Assembly (NCBI RefSeq): GCF_015767245.1
Contig: NZ_JADOTV010000026.1
Span: 1-54,770 of the forward strand
Length of the DNA: 54,770 nt
Origin: Aureivirga sp. CE67
GTDB lineage: Bacteria > Bacteroidota > Bacteroidia > Flavobacteriales > Flavobacteriaceae
Reading direction: 5' to 3'
In this document: positions 23,858 to 32,589 of the stretch, piece by piece
Layout: the number at the start of each line of letters is the position of its first letter
Position numbering within the stretch: the first letter of the stretch is position 1
Position numbers and translations under genes: made by a program
The notes under the pieces: generated by a model
Told to the model about the DNA's origin: nothing
The model's input: the letters and a program-made list of their open reading frames with translations, nothing else
Databases searched by the model: none

Positions 23858-24862
23858 TTAAATATTTAGATTTTTAAATATTTCAATTAGTTTTTCGCTT
23901 GAAGGTCTTGGTGCATCAGCTGAAACTATATTTCCATCAGGATCTAAAAGAATGAATCTTGGGATAGAACTTACCATATAATCTTGTAAGAATTTTTGAT
24001 CTGAAGGATTTGCGATTAACTGAACTCCTCCAAGATTTTCATCTGCTACCATTTTTTTCCATTTTTCATAATCTCTTTCAGAATCTACTGAGATACTTAA
24101 AAATGTAATGTTTTTATCATGATATTTCTTCTCTACTTCTTTCAATGAAGGAATCTCTTTGATACAAGGTCCACACCAAGTTGCCCAAATATCGATATAA
24201 ACATATTTTCCTTTGAAGTCTTCTAAAGATTTTTTTCCTCCTTTAAAATCTTCATAATCTACAAACTGAGGAGATTCTGATCCTTTTGGAAACTTTAAAC
24301 GGAAATGTTCTTTTTGTTTATAAAACTCCTCTAAATAGTTACCTAACTGCGCATTATTCTTCTTTTCATCAGCGATAAATGCACTATCTAATCCAGCTCC
24401 ATCAACAATCAATGCTGATAATTCTGAATTAATTTTTGATTTTGTTTTATCGAAATCATCTCTATTTAAATCAAATATTGAATCATCGTTCAAATATTTT
24501 TTTTGAATTCTGATTTTTTCAGCTAAAACATTATTTGCATTTGCTCCCTCTCCTGTATATTTTACAGACTCGACGAAGTCTTTAGCATTAATATTTACCT
24601 GAACATCATATCCATCTTTTAAATAAATTAGTGTTGCTTCTTTTCCGTCGAATAAAGTATAAACAGCTGATTTTACATGTAAAGTATCCATGAAACTTCC
24701 ATCTTGATCAAGCAAAATCTTCTTTTCATAATCTTTTCCACGTACAACTATAGTATCACTGTTTTTATTCTCAATCTTTCCTTTTAACGTTGTATAATCT
24801 TTCGTTTCCTTACTACATGCAAAAACAGCAAAAGCTGCTATCAAAACGGTTAGTTTTTTCAT
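23858..24862 (-). CDS. TlpA-like thioredoxin lipoprotein, paralog B
   Basis: 334 residues from the ATG at 24862. An in-frame start at 24898 overlaps the -7 box (24896-24903) and is rejected. Lipobox Cys16 (AVFAC), DUF4369-like domain, linker, then a TlpA domain with WCGPC (Cys230, Cys233) and SSIPRFILLDPDG. It shares LKGKYVYIDIWATWCGPC and PRPS endings with paralog A. The active-site neighbour differs (CIKEIPSL versus CKREIPHL), so redox partners may differ. Confidence 0.9.
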   Translation of the reverse strand: MKKLTVLIAAFAVFACSKETKDYTTLKGKIENKNSDTIVVRGKDYEKKILLDQDGSFMDTLHVKSAVYTLFDGKEATLIYLKDGYDVQVNINAKDFVESVKYTGEGANANNVLAEKIRIQKKYLNDDSIFDLNRDDFDKTKSKINSELSALIVDGAGLDSAFIADEKKNNAQLGNYLEEFYKQKEHFRLKFPKGSESPQFVDYEDFKGGKKSLEDFKGKYVYIDIWATWCGPCIKEIPSLKEVEKKYHDKNITFLSISVDSERDYEKWKKMVADENLGGVQLIANPSDQKFLQDYMVSSIPRFILLDPDGNIVSADAPRPSSEKLIEIFKNLNI

Positions 24863-24895
24863 GATCAGTTTATTTGTGATTTGTTTTTTACTACT

Positions 24896-24903
24896 CAAAT
24901 ATA
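24896..24903 (-). promoter_or_regulatory. -7 promoter box of paralog B
   Basis: TATATTTG on the minus strand, an exact match, 33 bases from the start. The rest of the 317-base gap up to hutH is A/T-rich. It holds only a near -7 box GAATTTTG (25153-25160) upstream of hutH. Confidence 0.55.
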
Positions 24904-25179
24904 AAATTAATTATACAAAAAAATGTATATAATAACTGTGAGTTTAATTTTCAAAGTAAAAATTAAATTTCATCTTCAAATAAAACTTTAACATATTTTC
25001 ATTAATCAACTATATATCAACAGATTTAATTAATAAACCTTGACTACTCTCATTTTTAATTACTGTTATTATAAATACATATCTTAAAAATATAACATTA
25101 TTTTAACAAGTAGATAGAGGCTCAAATATTTGGAAATCTTGTTTTGAATGCAGAATTTTGCGTTCTCAAAATTAGGTTC

Positions 25180-26691
25180 ATGGAAGATTTTCATTTAATA
25201 AGTTCTAATCAACTAGATTTAGAAACTATTTACGACATTATTTATTCAGACAAAAAACTTGCTCTATCAGATGATTCTAAAGAAAGAATTTTAAAATGTA
25301 GAGCTTATTTAGACCAAAAAATGGCTACACAAAAAGAGCCTATTTATGGTATAAATACTGGTTTTGGTTCTTTATGTAATGTAAAAATTAATGACAAAGA
25401 GTTAAATCAACTACAAGAAAACATTGTAATGAGTCACGCTTGTGGAACTGGTGAAGAAGTTCCTACAGAAATCGTGAAAATCATGCTACTTTTAAAAATT
25501 CAATCTATCAGTTACGGACATTCAGGTGTACAACTTGAAACTGTTGAAAGATTGATTGAATTTTACAACAACAATATTATTCCTGTTGTTTACACACAAG
25601 GTTCTCTTGGAGCCTCTGGAGATTTAGCTCCTTTAGCACACCTTTCTTTACCTCTTATTGGAAAAGGAGAAGTTATTTGTGGTGGAAATAGAATGTCTGG
25701 TGACGCTTTATTACAAACGAATAACTGGAAAAAAATCACTCTAAAATCTAAAGAAGGATTAGCATTATTAAACGGAACACAGTTTATGAGTGCATACGGA
25801 ATCCATTCTTTAATAAAATCTTATAAATTATCTTATTTAGCAGATTTAGTAGGAGCTGTTTCTTTAGAAGGATTTGATGGAATTTCTTCTCCATTCGAAC
25901 AAGTAATTCACTTAATTAGACCACACAAAGGACAATTAAAAACTGCGAAGAGAATTCGTAAATTCTTAAAAGGAAGTGAATTAATCCAACAACCAAAAGA
26001 TCACGTTCAAGATCCTTACGCTTTCCGTTGTATGCCACAAGTACACGGAGCTAGTAAAGATACATTACACTACGCTAGTAAAACTTTCATTACAGAAATC
26101 AACTCTGTAACGGATAACCCTAATATTTTTGTAGACGAAGATAGAATTCTTTCTGGAGGAAACTTCCACGGACAGCCTTTAGCTTATGCTTTAGATTTCT
26201 TAGGAATAGCAATGGCAGAATTAGGAAATATTTCTGAAAGAAGAACTTACCAATTAGTTTCAGGATTAAGAGGTTTACCTGCTTTCTTGGTTTCAAAACC
26301 TGGATTAAACTCAGGATTTATGATTCCTCAATATACTGCAGCAAGTATCGTAAGTCAAAACAAACAATTAGCAGTTCCTGCTTCTATTGATAGTATTGTT
26401 TCAAGTAATGGGCAAGAAGATCACGTGAGTATGGGAGCTAATGCAGCTACAAAATTGAAAAGAATTGTTGATAATTTAGAAACTATTTTAGCAATCGAAT
26501 TATTCAACGCTTCTCAAGCTCTTAAATTTAGAGAACCATTAAAATCATCGGATTTCTTAGATTCATTTATACAAATGTTCCGTCAAGAAGTTCCTGTTGT
26601 TGAAAATGACAGAGTGATGCATAAAGATATTCAAAATGCTGTTCGTTTTATAGAACAACTTTCTATTGACCCTGAGCAGTTATTTTACTAA
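25180..26691 (+). CDS. hutH: Histidine ammonia-lyase
   Basis: 503 residues from the ATG at 25180; the TTG 36 bases upstream adds a non-conserved leader. The enzyme deaminates histidine to urocanate. The MIO cofactor forms from Ala145-Ser146-Gly147 in GSLGASGDLAPLAHLS. YGINTGFGSL (56-65) and the later QEDHVSMG and TDNPN segments complete the active site. No other hut gene is adjacent; a terminator follows. Because the family includes tyrosine and phenylalanine ammonia-lyases, substrate should be read as likely histidine. Confidence 0.9.
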   Translation: MEDFHLISSNQLDLETIYDIIYSDKKLALSDDSKERILKCRAYLDQKMATQKEPIYGINTGFGSLCNVKINDKELNQLQENIVMSHACGTGEEVPTEIVKIMLLLKIQSISYGHSGVQLETVERLIEFYNNNIIPVVYTQGSLGASGDLAPLAHLSLPLIGKGEVICGGNRMSGDALLQTNNWKKITLKSKEGLALLNGTQFMSAYGIHSLIKSYKLSYLADLVGAVSLEGFDGISSPFEQVIHLIRPHKGQLKTAKRIRKFLKGSELIQQPKDHVQDPYAFRCMPQVHGASKDTLHYASKTFITEINSVTDNPNIFVDEDRILSGGNFHGQPLAYALDFLGIAMAELGNISERRTYQLVSGLRGLPAFLVSKPGLNSGFMIPQYTAASIVSQNKQLAVPASIDSIVSSNGQEDHVSMGANAATKLKRIVDNLETILAIELFNASQALKFREPLKSSDFLDSFIQMFRQEVPVVENDRVMHKDIQNAVRFIEQLSIDPEQLFY

Positions 26692-26700
26692 AAAACACAA

Positions 26701-26731
26701 AAAAGGATTAGAGTTGATCTAATCCTTTTTT
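26701..26731 (+). terminator. Intrinsic terminator after hutH
   Basis: AAAAGGATTAGA (26701-26712) pairs with TCTAATCCTTTT (26718-26729), then T residues. Confidence 0.88.
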
Positions 26732-26905
26732 ATTTTCACTCTCCTCTACTTCTATTCTTCTCTTTTTATTTGTTTAAAAATAATTTTACATCAAACGTTT
26801 CTTTAATTGTTTTAAATACAATTAATTAACTTTTTTAACCAGTTTAATTGATATATGTTCAATTAAAAATAAACATTTATCATTTTATTTTAATATTTTA
26901 ACATG

Positions 26906-26913
26906 TAATTTTG
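26906..26913 (+). promoter_or_regulatory. -7 promoter box
   Basis: TAATTTTG, exact, 18 bases before the ATG at 26932. A TTG start at 26911 would lie inside it and is rejected. Confidence 0.55.
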
Positions 26914-26931
26914 TTAAAAATTAAAACTATT

Positions 26932-27768
26932 ATGGTACATTTACTTAAAATTGCATCTTTATCATTAACATTATCTTTTACTCAAAATTTTTATGCACAA
27001 GAAACAGATCCTTGTGAAAATGATGAAACTCCACCAGTAGTTGATGGTTATATAGCTGATCATTCATTAAAACTAAATGACGAATGTTCTTTAGCTCTTC
27101 CTAATTATATTAACTTAAATATATTTATTGGTACAGATAATTGTAGTCAAGAATTAGAAGTTTATCAAACTCCTGAACCTGGAACAGTAATTACTGAGGA
27201 TACTGAAGTATCTATAACATTCGAAGATGAAGCTGGAAATAAAGCTTCAAAATCCTTTATGGTTTTTGCAGTAGATGAAGATGAACCTATTTTTGATTGT
27301 TTAGAAAATAAAACAGAATATATCGACGGGTCAACTACAGTTCTTGCAGATTATACAACTGAAATAACAAATGTGGAAGATTGTTCTACTTATACTATTA
27401 CGCAAAATCCTCCTACTGGAACTGTTGTAGAACTTGGAACACAAACAATAGAAATTACTGTAGAAGATTCTTTTGAAAACTCTGTAACATGTGAATTTGA
27501 TATTTCTTTTGTTGAAACACTTTCTACGGAAGAATTCACTTTAAACCAAAATCATATTTACCCAAATCCTGCAAAAAATTATTTTTCTGTAAAAGATTCT
27601 AAAAACATAAAAGAAATTAAAATCTATGATTCGTTAGGAAAAATTGTTTTAAACAAAAAATCTAATTTTAATGAAAAAGTAGACATCTCTAGTCTAGAAA
27701 AAGGTATATATCAAATTATTATCGAAGAAAAAAATAAAAAAATACAACAACAAATAATAATTGAATAA
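26932..27768 (+). CDS. HYR-like secreted protein with T9SS tail, paralog A
   Basis: 278 residues: a signal peptide (about 1-23, ending YAQ), two HYR/Ig-like beta units (about 35-115 and 118-195; pattern DNCS-QTPEPGT-EVSITFEDEAGN, then DCS-TITQNPPTGT-IEITVEDSF), and a Por secretion tail (YPNPAKNYFSVKDS, KIYDSLGKIVLN, KGIYQIII). The same two-unit plus tail order closes the 1617-residue protein at 33914. The role is probably surface adhesion or matrix. Starts an operon with the paralog 3 bases downstream. Confidence 0.78.
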   Translation: MVHLLKIASLSLTLSFTQNFYAQETDPCENDETPPVVDGYIADHSLKLNDECSLALPNYINLNIFIGTDNCSQELEVYQTPEPGTVITEDTEVSITFEDEAGNKASKSFMVFAVDEDEPIFDCLENKTEYIDGSTTVLADYTTEITNVEDCSTYTITQNPPTGTVVELGTQTIEITVEDSFENSVTCEFDISFVETLSTEEFTLNQNHIYPNPAKNYFSVKDSKNIKEIKIYDSLGKIVLNKKSNFNEKVDISSLEKGIYQIIIEEKNKKIQQQIIIE

Positions 27769-27771
27769 ACT

Positions 27772-28617
27772 ATGAAAAACTTACATCTAACTATCTATAT
27801 AATTTGTCTTCTATTTTTTACTAAAAATGTTTTTTCTCAGGAAAATGATCCTTGTGAAAATGATGTAACTCCACCTACTATTGAAGGATTTATAACAGAT
27901 CATGCATTACATCACACTGATGATTGTAAATTTGCTCTTACTGATTATCTAGCTTTAAATCTGTTGACTGCAACTGATAATTGTAGTTCGGAAGAACAAA
28001 TAATAATTTCACAATCCCCTGCACCAAATACGATTATTTTTGAAGATACAGAAGTTGCGATTCTCTTTACAGACAAAGAGGGAAATGAGGCTTCTTATAC
28101 TTTTATAGTGATGCCTTTTGATAATACAGATCCTGTTTTCAATTGTTTAGAAGATATTACAATTAAAATTGAAGAAGATCAAACTTATACTTTACAAGAT
28201 TATACTTCTCATATTTTACCAATTGAAGAATGTTCTGATTATACAATTACGCAAACTCCACAAGCTGGTACACAATTAGAAATTGGGTCTCATGGAATTG
28301 AATTAATCGTAGAGGATTCTTATGGTAATGCTACTTCTTGTTATTTTTATTTAAACTTAGAAGCAAAATTAGATATAGAAGCTTATGATTTACAAGATGT
28401 AATGTTTTATCCAAATCCTGTAAAAGATATTCTAAATATTAGTAAACCTGAAGAAGTAGAAAGCTTTAAAATCTATGACAATTTAGGTAAAGAAATTTTG
28501 TCTAAAGAAAATGTTATTTCTAAAACGATCAATGTTTCTGAGTTAAAAAATGGTGTTTATCAGATAGTTTTTAAAACCAAAAACAAATTTTATTCACAAC
28601 GATTTTTAATTTTATAA
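27772..28617 (+). CDS. HYR-like secreted protein with T9SS tail, paralog B
   Basis: 281 residues; signal peptide ending FSQ near residue 23, two HYR-like units, then a Por tail (FYPNPVKDILNISKP, KIYDNLGKEILSK, NGVYQIVFKTK). It is collinear with the gene just before it (DPCENDVTPP, DNCSSEEQIIISQSPAP, DNTDPVFNCLED), so a tandem duplication. The 3-base gap implies one transcript. Ligand unknown. Confidence 0.78.
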   Translation: MKNLHLTIYIICLLFFTKNVFSQENDPCENDVTPPTIEGFITDHALHHTDDCKFALTDYLALNLLTATDNCSSEEQIIISQSPAPNTIIFEDTEVAILFTDKEGNEASYTFIVMPFDNTDPVFNCLEDITIKIEEDQTYTLQDYTSHILPIEECSDYTITQTPQAGTQLEIGSHGIELIVEDSYGNATSCYFYLNLEAKLDIEAYDLQDVMFYPNPVKDILNISKPEEVESFKIYDNLGKEILSKENVISKTINVSELKNGVYQIVFKTKNKFYSQRFLIL

Positions 28618-28679
28618 TTTATTTATAATAGCTCTTAAAACAAAAAAATCAAAACAAAGATTTTCACAAAAACATTCCT

Positions 28680-28687
28680 TATTTTTG
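28680..28687 (+). promoter_or_regulatory. -7 promoter box of the M42 peptidase
   Basis: TATTTTTG, exact, 20 bases before the start codon. Confidence 0.55.
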
Positions 28688-28707
28688 TAGAAAATGACAA
28701 AATAAAT

Positions 28708-29799
28708 ATGAGTACAGAATCTATATTGAATAAAAAATCTATAGCGTTTTTAGAAAAATATTTAAACAACGCTTCTCCAACAGGATACGAAAGTGAAGGA
28801 CAAAAAATCTGGATGGAATATTTAGAGCCATACGTGGACACTTTCATCACGGATACTTATGGTACTGCAGTTGGAGTTATCAATCCTGAAGCTGATTTTA
28901 AAGTAGTTATTGAAGGACATTCGGATGAAATTTCTTGGTATGTAAACTATATAACTCCAGAAGGATTAATTTATGTTATCCGTAACGGAGGAAGTGATCA
29001 CCAAATTGCTCCATCAAAAAGAGTAAATATTCACACAAAGAAAGGAATCGTAAAAGGAATTTTCGGATGGCCAGCAATTCATACAAGAAAAGGTGGTGCG
29101 AAAGAAGAAGCTCCAAAATTGGATAATATTTTTGTGGATGTAGGATGTACTTCAAAAGAAGAAGTAGAAGCTTTAGGAGTTCATGTTGGTTGTGTAATCA
29201 CATATCCGGATGAGTTTTTTGTTTTAAACGATAATAACTTTGTTTGTAGAGCTTTAGACAACAGAATTGGTGGATTTATGATCGCAGAAGTTGCTCGTCT
29301 TTTAAAAGAAAACAATATCAAACTTCCTTTCGGATTATACATCACAAACTCTGTACAAGAGGAAATCGGTCTTCGTGGAGCGGAAATGATCACACAAACG
29401 ATCAAGCCAAATGTTGCAATTGTAACAGATGTTTGTCATGATACTACGACGCCAATGATTGATAAAAAAGTGGAAGGAGAAACAAAATCTGGAAACGGAC
29501 CTGTTATTTCTTATGCTCCTGCAGTTCAGAATAATTTACGTGAATTGATCATCGAAACTGCGGAAGAAAATGATATTCCTTTCCAAAGATTAGCTTCTTC
29601 AAGATTTACAGGAACAGATACGGATGCTTTTGCTTATAGTAATGGTGGAGTTCCTTCTGCATTAATCTCTTTAGCACTACGTTACATGCACACTACTGTA
29701 GAAATGGTTCGTAAAGAAGATGTAGAAAATGTGATCAAACTTATCTTTAAAACGATTCAAAAAATTGAAGCTGGAGAAACTTTTAGTTATTTCAAATAA
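28708..29799 (+). CDS. M42-family metallo-aminopeptidase
   Basis: 363 residues. The M42 zinc/cobalt ligands can be followed: His in VIEGHSDEIS, Asp in RALDNRIGG, the catalytic Glu pair in SVQEEIGLRG, Asp in IVTDVCHD and His in RYMHTTVEM. These cytosolic enzymes form large tetrahedral assemblies and trim peptides (glutamyl or leucyl aminopeptidases, PepA/FrvX type). Single gene with its own promoter and terminator. Specificity cannot be read from the sequence. Confidence 0.92.
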   Translation: MSTESILNKKSIAFLEKYLNNASPTGYESEGQKIWMEYLEPYVDTFITDTYGTAVGVINPEADFKVVIEGHSDEISWYVNYITPEGLIYVIRNGGSDHQIAPSKRVNIHTKKGIVKGIFGWPAIHTRKGGAKEEAPKLDNIFVDVGCTSKEEVEALGVHVGCVITYPDEFFVLNDNNFVCRALDNRIGGFMIAEVARLLKENNIKLPFGLYITNSVQEEIGLRGAEMITQTIKPNVAIVTDVCHDTTTPMIDKKVEGETKSGNGPVISYAPAVQNNLRELIIETAEENDIPFQRLASSRFTGTDTDAFAYSNGGVPSALISLALRYMHTTVEMVRKEDVENVIKLIFKTIQKIEAGETFSYFK

Positions 29800-29835
29800 T
29801 TAAATTTCAATAAGTTAAAAACTTAACGCTTTATA

Positions 29836-29876
29836 AAAAAATGGGGAATCTTCAACGGTTTCCCATTTTTATTTTA
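29836..29876 (+). terminator. Intrinsic terminator
   Basis: AAAAATGGGGAATC pairs (two G-T wobbles) with GGTTTCCCATTTTT (29857-29870), followed by T-rich sequence. Confidence 0.75.
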
Positions 29877-29880
29877 CTTT

Positions 29881-29960
29881 ATTTTAAATTATTCTAAATA
29901 AATATTGTTTTTTATTTAGAATCATTTTACATTTGCTGCTCATTTAGAATTAGTCTTAAT
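29881..29960. promoter_or_regulatory. Three Fur-box-like 19-mers
   Basis: ATTTTAAATTATTCTAAAT (29881-29899), ATTTAGAATCATTTTACAT (29914-29932) and ATTTAGAATTAGTCTTAAT (29942-29960) each read as a 9-1-9 inverted repeat with 7 of 9 pairs, and share an ATTTAGAAT-type half. They cover the -33, -7 and leader of the imelysin gene. Iron repression by Fur fits the known iron link of imelysin loci, but the assignment is inferred. Confidence 0.5.
29905..29935 (+). promoter_or_regulatory. Promoter of the imelysin locus
   Basis: TTG (29905-29907), a 20-base spacer and an exact -7 box TACATTTG (29928-29935), overlapped by the second Fur-like 19-mer. Confidence 0.65.
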
Positions 29961-29970
29961 AAAAATATTC

Positions 29971-31083
29971 ATGAAAAAAAATATCATTCGCGTTTCTCTA
30001 GCTGCAATGTTAATGACAGCAGCAATTGGATGTTCATCAGATGATGACAATAGCTCAAAAACAGTAACTCAAGAAGAAGTAGTAGTAAACTACGCTGATG
30101 TAGTATTCAAAAACTACACAGATTCTCATACTAAAGCAAAAGAATTAAGAGTTGCTTTAGAAGCTTTTACAGCAAATCCATCAGAAGCTACTTTAGAAAC
30201 TGCTAAGCAAGCTTGGTTAGATTCTCGTGTACCTTACGGACAAACTGAAGCTTTCCGTTTTGCTGAAGGACCAATTGATGATGAAGATGGACCAGAAGGA
30301 TTATTAAATGCTTGGCCATTAGATGAGGAGTATATCGATAATATTATCGCTACTACTGATGATTTAAGTAAGTCTTATTTAGAAGGATTAAACGAAGTTG
30401 GTGGAGAAGCAAACATTAGTATTGGTTACCACGCAATTGAGTATTTATTATGGGGTAAAGATGATACTGCACCATCAATGAAGATTCCTGGACAAAGAGC
30501 TTACACTGATTTTGTTGGTGATGGAGCTACAGAAACTAGAAGAAGAGCTTACTTAAACATTTGTGCTGAATTAATCGTAGATCACTTACAATTAATGTTA
30601 GACGAGTGGAAAGATGGTGGAGCTTATAGAACTACTTTCATCGCTATGGATAAAGATAAAGCTATTGATAATGTAATCGCTTCTATCGCTGAGTTATCTA
30701 AATCTGAGTTAGCAGGAGAGCGTATGCAAGTTGCTTTAACAAACCACGATCAAGAAGATGAACATTCTTGTTTCAGTGATAACACACACAATGATATTAT
30801 TTTAAACTACCAAGGAATCAAAAACGTATTCTATGGTAATTATGAAGGAATCAACGGTGGATCTTTATATGATTTATTAAACCAAAAGAATCCTACATTA
30901 GCTTCAGAAATCCAAACTTTAATTTCTGAAACTGATACAGCAGTGGAGGCAATTTCAAACCCATTTGATTATGCTATTTCAAGTGAAGCTCCAACTGAAA
31001 ACGCAAAAGTACAAGCTGCAATCGATAAATTGAAAGCATTAGGAGATCAATTTACTGCTGCGCAAGCTGCTTACAAGCTATAA
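29971..31083 (+). CDS. Imelysin-family lipoprotein (canonical motif)
   Basis: 370 residues. Lipobox Cys21 (AAIGC), then an all-helical imelysin domain with the signature GYHAIE at 152-157 (GxHxxE), SRVPYGQTEAFRFAEGPID and the second bundle NNHDQEDEHSCFSD. Imelysins (IrpA, PA4372) are envelope proteins tied to iron or haem uptake; the motif is thought to bind metal. It opens an imelysin - di-heme oxidoreductase - imelysin locus seen in many bacteria, with three Fur-like boxes in its promoter and a terminator behind it. Confidence 0.92.
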   Translation: MKKNIIRVSLAAMLMTAAIGCSSDDDNSSKTVTQEEVVVNYADVVFKNYTDSHTKAKELRVALEAFTANPSEATLETAKQAWLDSRVPYGQTEAFRFAEGPIDDEDGPEGLLNAWPLDEEYIDNIIATTDDLSKSYLEGLNEVGGEANISIGYHAIEYLLWGKDDTAPSMKIPGQRAYTDFVGDGATETRRRAYLNICAELIVDHLQLMLDEWKDGGAYRTTFIAMDKDKAIDNVIASIAELSKSELAGERMQVALTNHDQEDEHSCFSDNTHNDIILNYQGIKNVFYGNYEGINGGSLYDLLNQKNPTLASEIQTLISETDTAVEAISNPFDYAISSEAPTENAKVQAAIDKLKALGDQFTAAQAAYKL

Positions 31084-31114
31084 TATATATTTTAATTAGT
31101 ATTTGCAGAGGAAG

Positions 31115-31140
31115 AGCCGTAATTTTTATTACGGCTTTTT
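31115..31140 (+). terminator. Terminator inside the imelysin locus
   Basis: AGCCGTAAT (31115-31123) pairs perfectly with ATTACGGCT (31128-31136), then T residues. It may lower expression of the two downstream genes relative to the first imelysin. Confidence 0.8.
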
Positions 31141-31181
31141 CCGATTAAAATAAACTATCAAACCAAACCTTATAAACAATT

Positions 31182-32588
31182 ATGCAACACTTTTTTAAAA
31201 CTGGAAAACTACTACTACTAACTACTCTTATTTCATTTTTAAGTTGCTCAGATGATGATACAAATTCACCACAGTACGCTGCAGAACCTGGTGAAGAATT
31301 ATTAGGTGGTGAAACTACCATTTTTGACGAATCTTTAGATGCTTTTAGTAAGCCTGCTCCAAATTTAGCTTCACATTTAGATGCTGATTTTTTTGTTGGA
31401 AACTCTTTATTCAAACAAAACTGGGTAACAGCACCAGCTTCTACAACAGCTAGAGACGGACTTGGACCATTATTCAACGCAAAAGCTTGTTCTACTTGTC
31501 ACTTTAAAGACGGACGAGGAAGAGCACCTTTAGCAAACGGAGAAATTAATCATGGTTTATTAATTCGTTTAAGTATTCCTGGTGTTGATGCACACGGAGG
31601 TCCTTTAGCGGAGCCAAATTATGGTGGTCAATTACAAGATCAGTCAATTCATCATTTAGAAACTGAGGGAGCTTTTGAAATATCTTATACTGACAAAGTA
31701 GTGACCTATCCTGATGGAAAAAGTGTTACTTTAAGAAAACCAACTTATGCGCTTACAAATTTAACACAAGGAGAAATTTCAGATAATGTGATGTTATCTC
31801 CAAGAGTTGGAAATCAAATTATTGGTCTTGGACTTTTAGAGGCAATTCCAGAAGCAGATGTTTTAGCAAATGTTGATTTAACAGATGCTGATGGAGACGG
31901 AGTTTCAGGAAAAGCTAACCAAGTTTGGGATGTAGAAAGTCAAAGTTTAAAATTAGGTCGATTTGGATGGAAGTCGAACCAACCTAGTTTATTACAACAA
32001 GTTGCAGGAGCATATAATGGAGATATGGGAATTACTTCTTATTTGTTTCCAGATGAAAACTGTCCTCCAAATGTAGAATGTGATGATATTCCAAATGGTG
32101 GAAGTCCTGAAATTACTGATGAAAATTTAATTTCAACTGTAATTTATTCAAGTACTTTGGCAGTTCCTGCTAGAAGAAATTGGGAAGATCAAGATGTTTT
32201 AGCTGGAAAAGAATTATTCAAAACAGCAAACTGTACAGCTTGTCATACTGCGAAATTTGAAACTGGAAATCATTCTATCGCTGCATTATCAAATCAAACG
32301 ATTCGTCCTTATACAGATTTATTATTACACGATATGGGAGACGATTTAGCAGATAATAGACCAGATTTTGATGCTACAGGAAACGAATGGCGTACGCAAC
32401 CTCTTTGGGGAATTGGTTTAATTGAAACTGTAAACGGGCACACGAATTTATTGCACGATGGTAGAGCTAGAAACATCGAAGAAGCTATTTTATGGCATGG
32501 TGGAGAAGCTGAAAATTCGAAGCAAGAATTCATGAACTTTACAGAAGAAGAAAGAGAACAAGTATTAAAATTTATCAATTCATTATAA
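31182..32588 (+). CDS. Di-heme oxidoreductase (DHOR-family) lipoprotein
   Basis: 468 residues with lipobox Cys22 (SFLSC) and two c-type haem sites, CSTCH (103-107) and CTACH (351-355). This is the DUF1111/di-heme oxidoreductase family, distantly like cytochrome c peroxidases (DGLGPLFNAKAC, PLWGIGLIETVNGHTNLLHDGRA are hallmarks). It is periplasm-facing. In imelysin loci it may change the redox state of iron or haem for uptake. The next gene begins 1 base after its stop. Confidence 0.9.
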   Translation: MQHFFKTGKLLLLTTLISFLSCSDDDTNSPQYAAEPGEELLGGETTIFDESLDAFSKPAPNLASHLDADFFVGNSLFKQNWVTAPASTTARDGLGPLFNAKACSTCHFKDGRGRAPLANGEINHGLLIRLSIPGVDAHGGPLAEPNYGGQLQDQSIHHLETEGAFEISYTDKVVTYPDGKSVTLRKPTYALTNLTQGEISDNVMLSPRVGNQIIGLGLLEAIPEADVLANVDLTDADGDGVSGKANQVWDVESQSLKLGRFGWKSNQPSLLQQVAGAYNGDMGITSYLFPDENCPPNVECDDIPNGGSPEITDENLISTVIYSSTLAVPARRNWEDQDVLAGKELFKTANCTACHTAKFETGNHSIAALSNQTIRPYTDLLLHDMGDDLADNRPDFDATGNEWRTQPLWGIGLIETVNGHTNLLHDGRARNIEEAILWHGGEAENSKQEFMNFTEEEREQVLKFINSL

Positions 32589-32589
32589 A

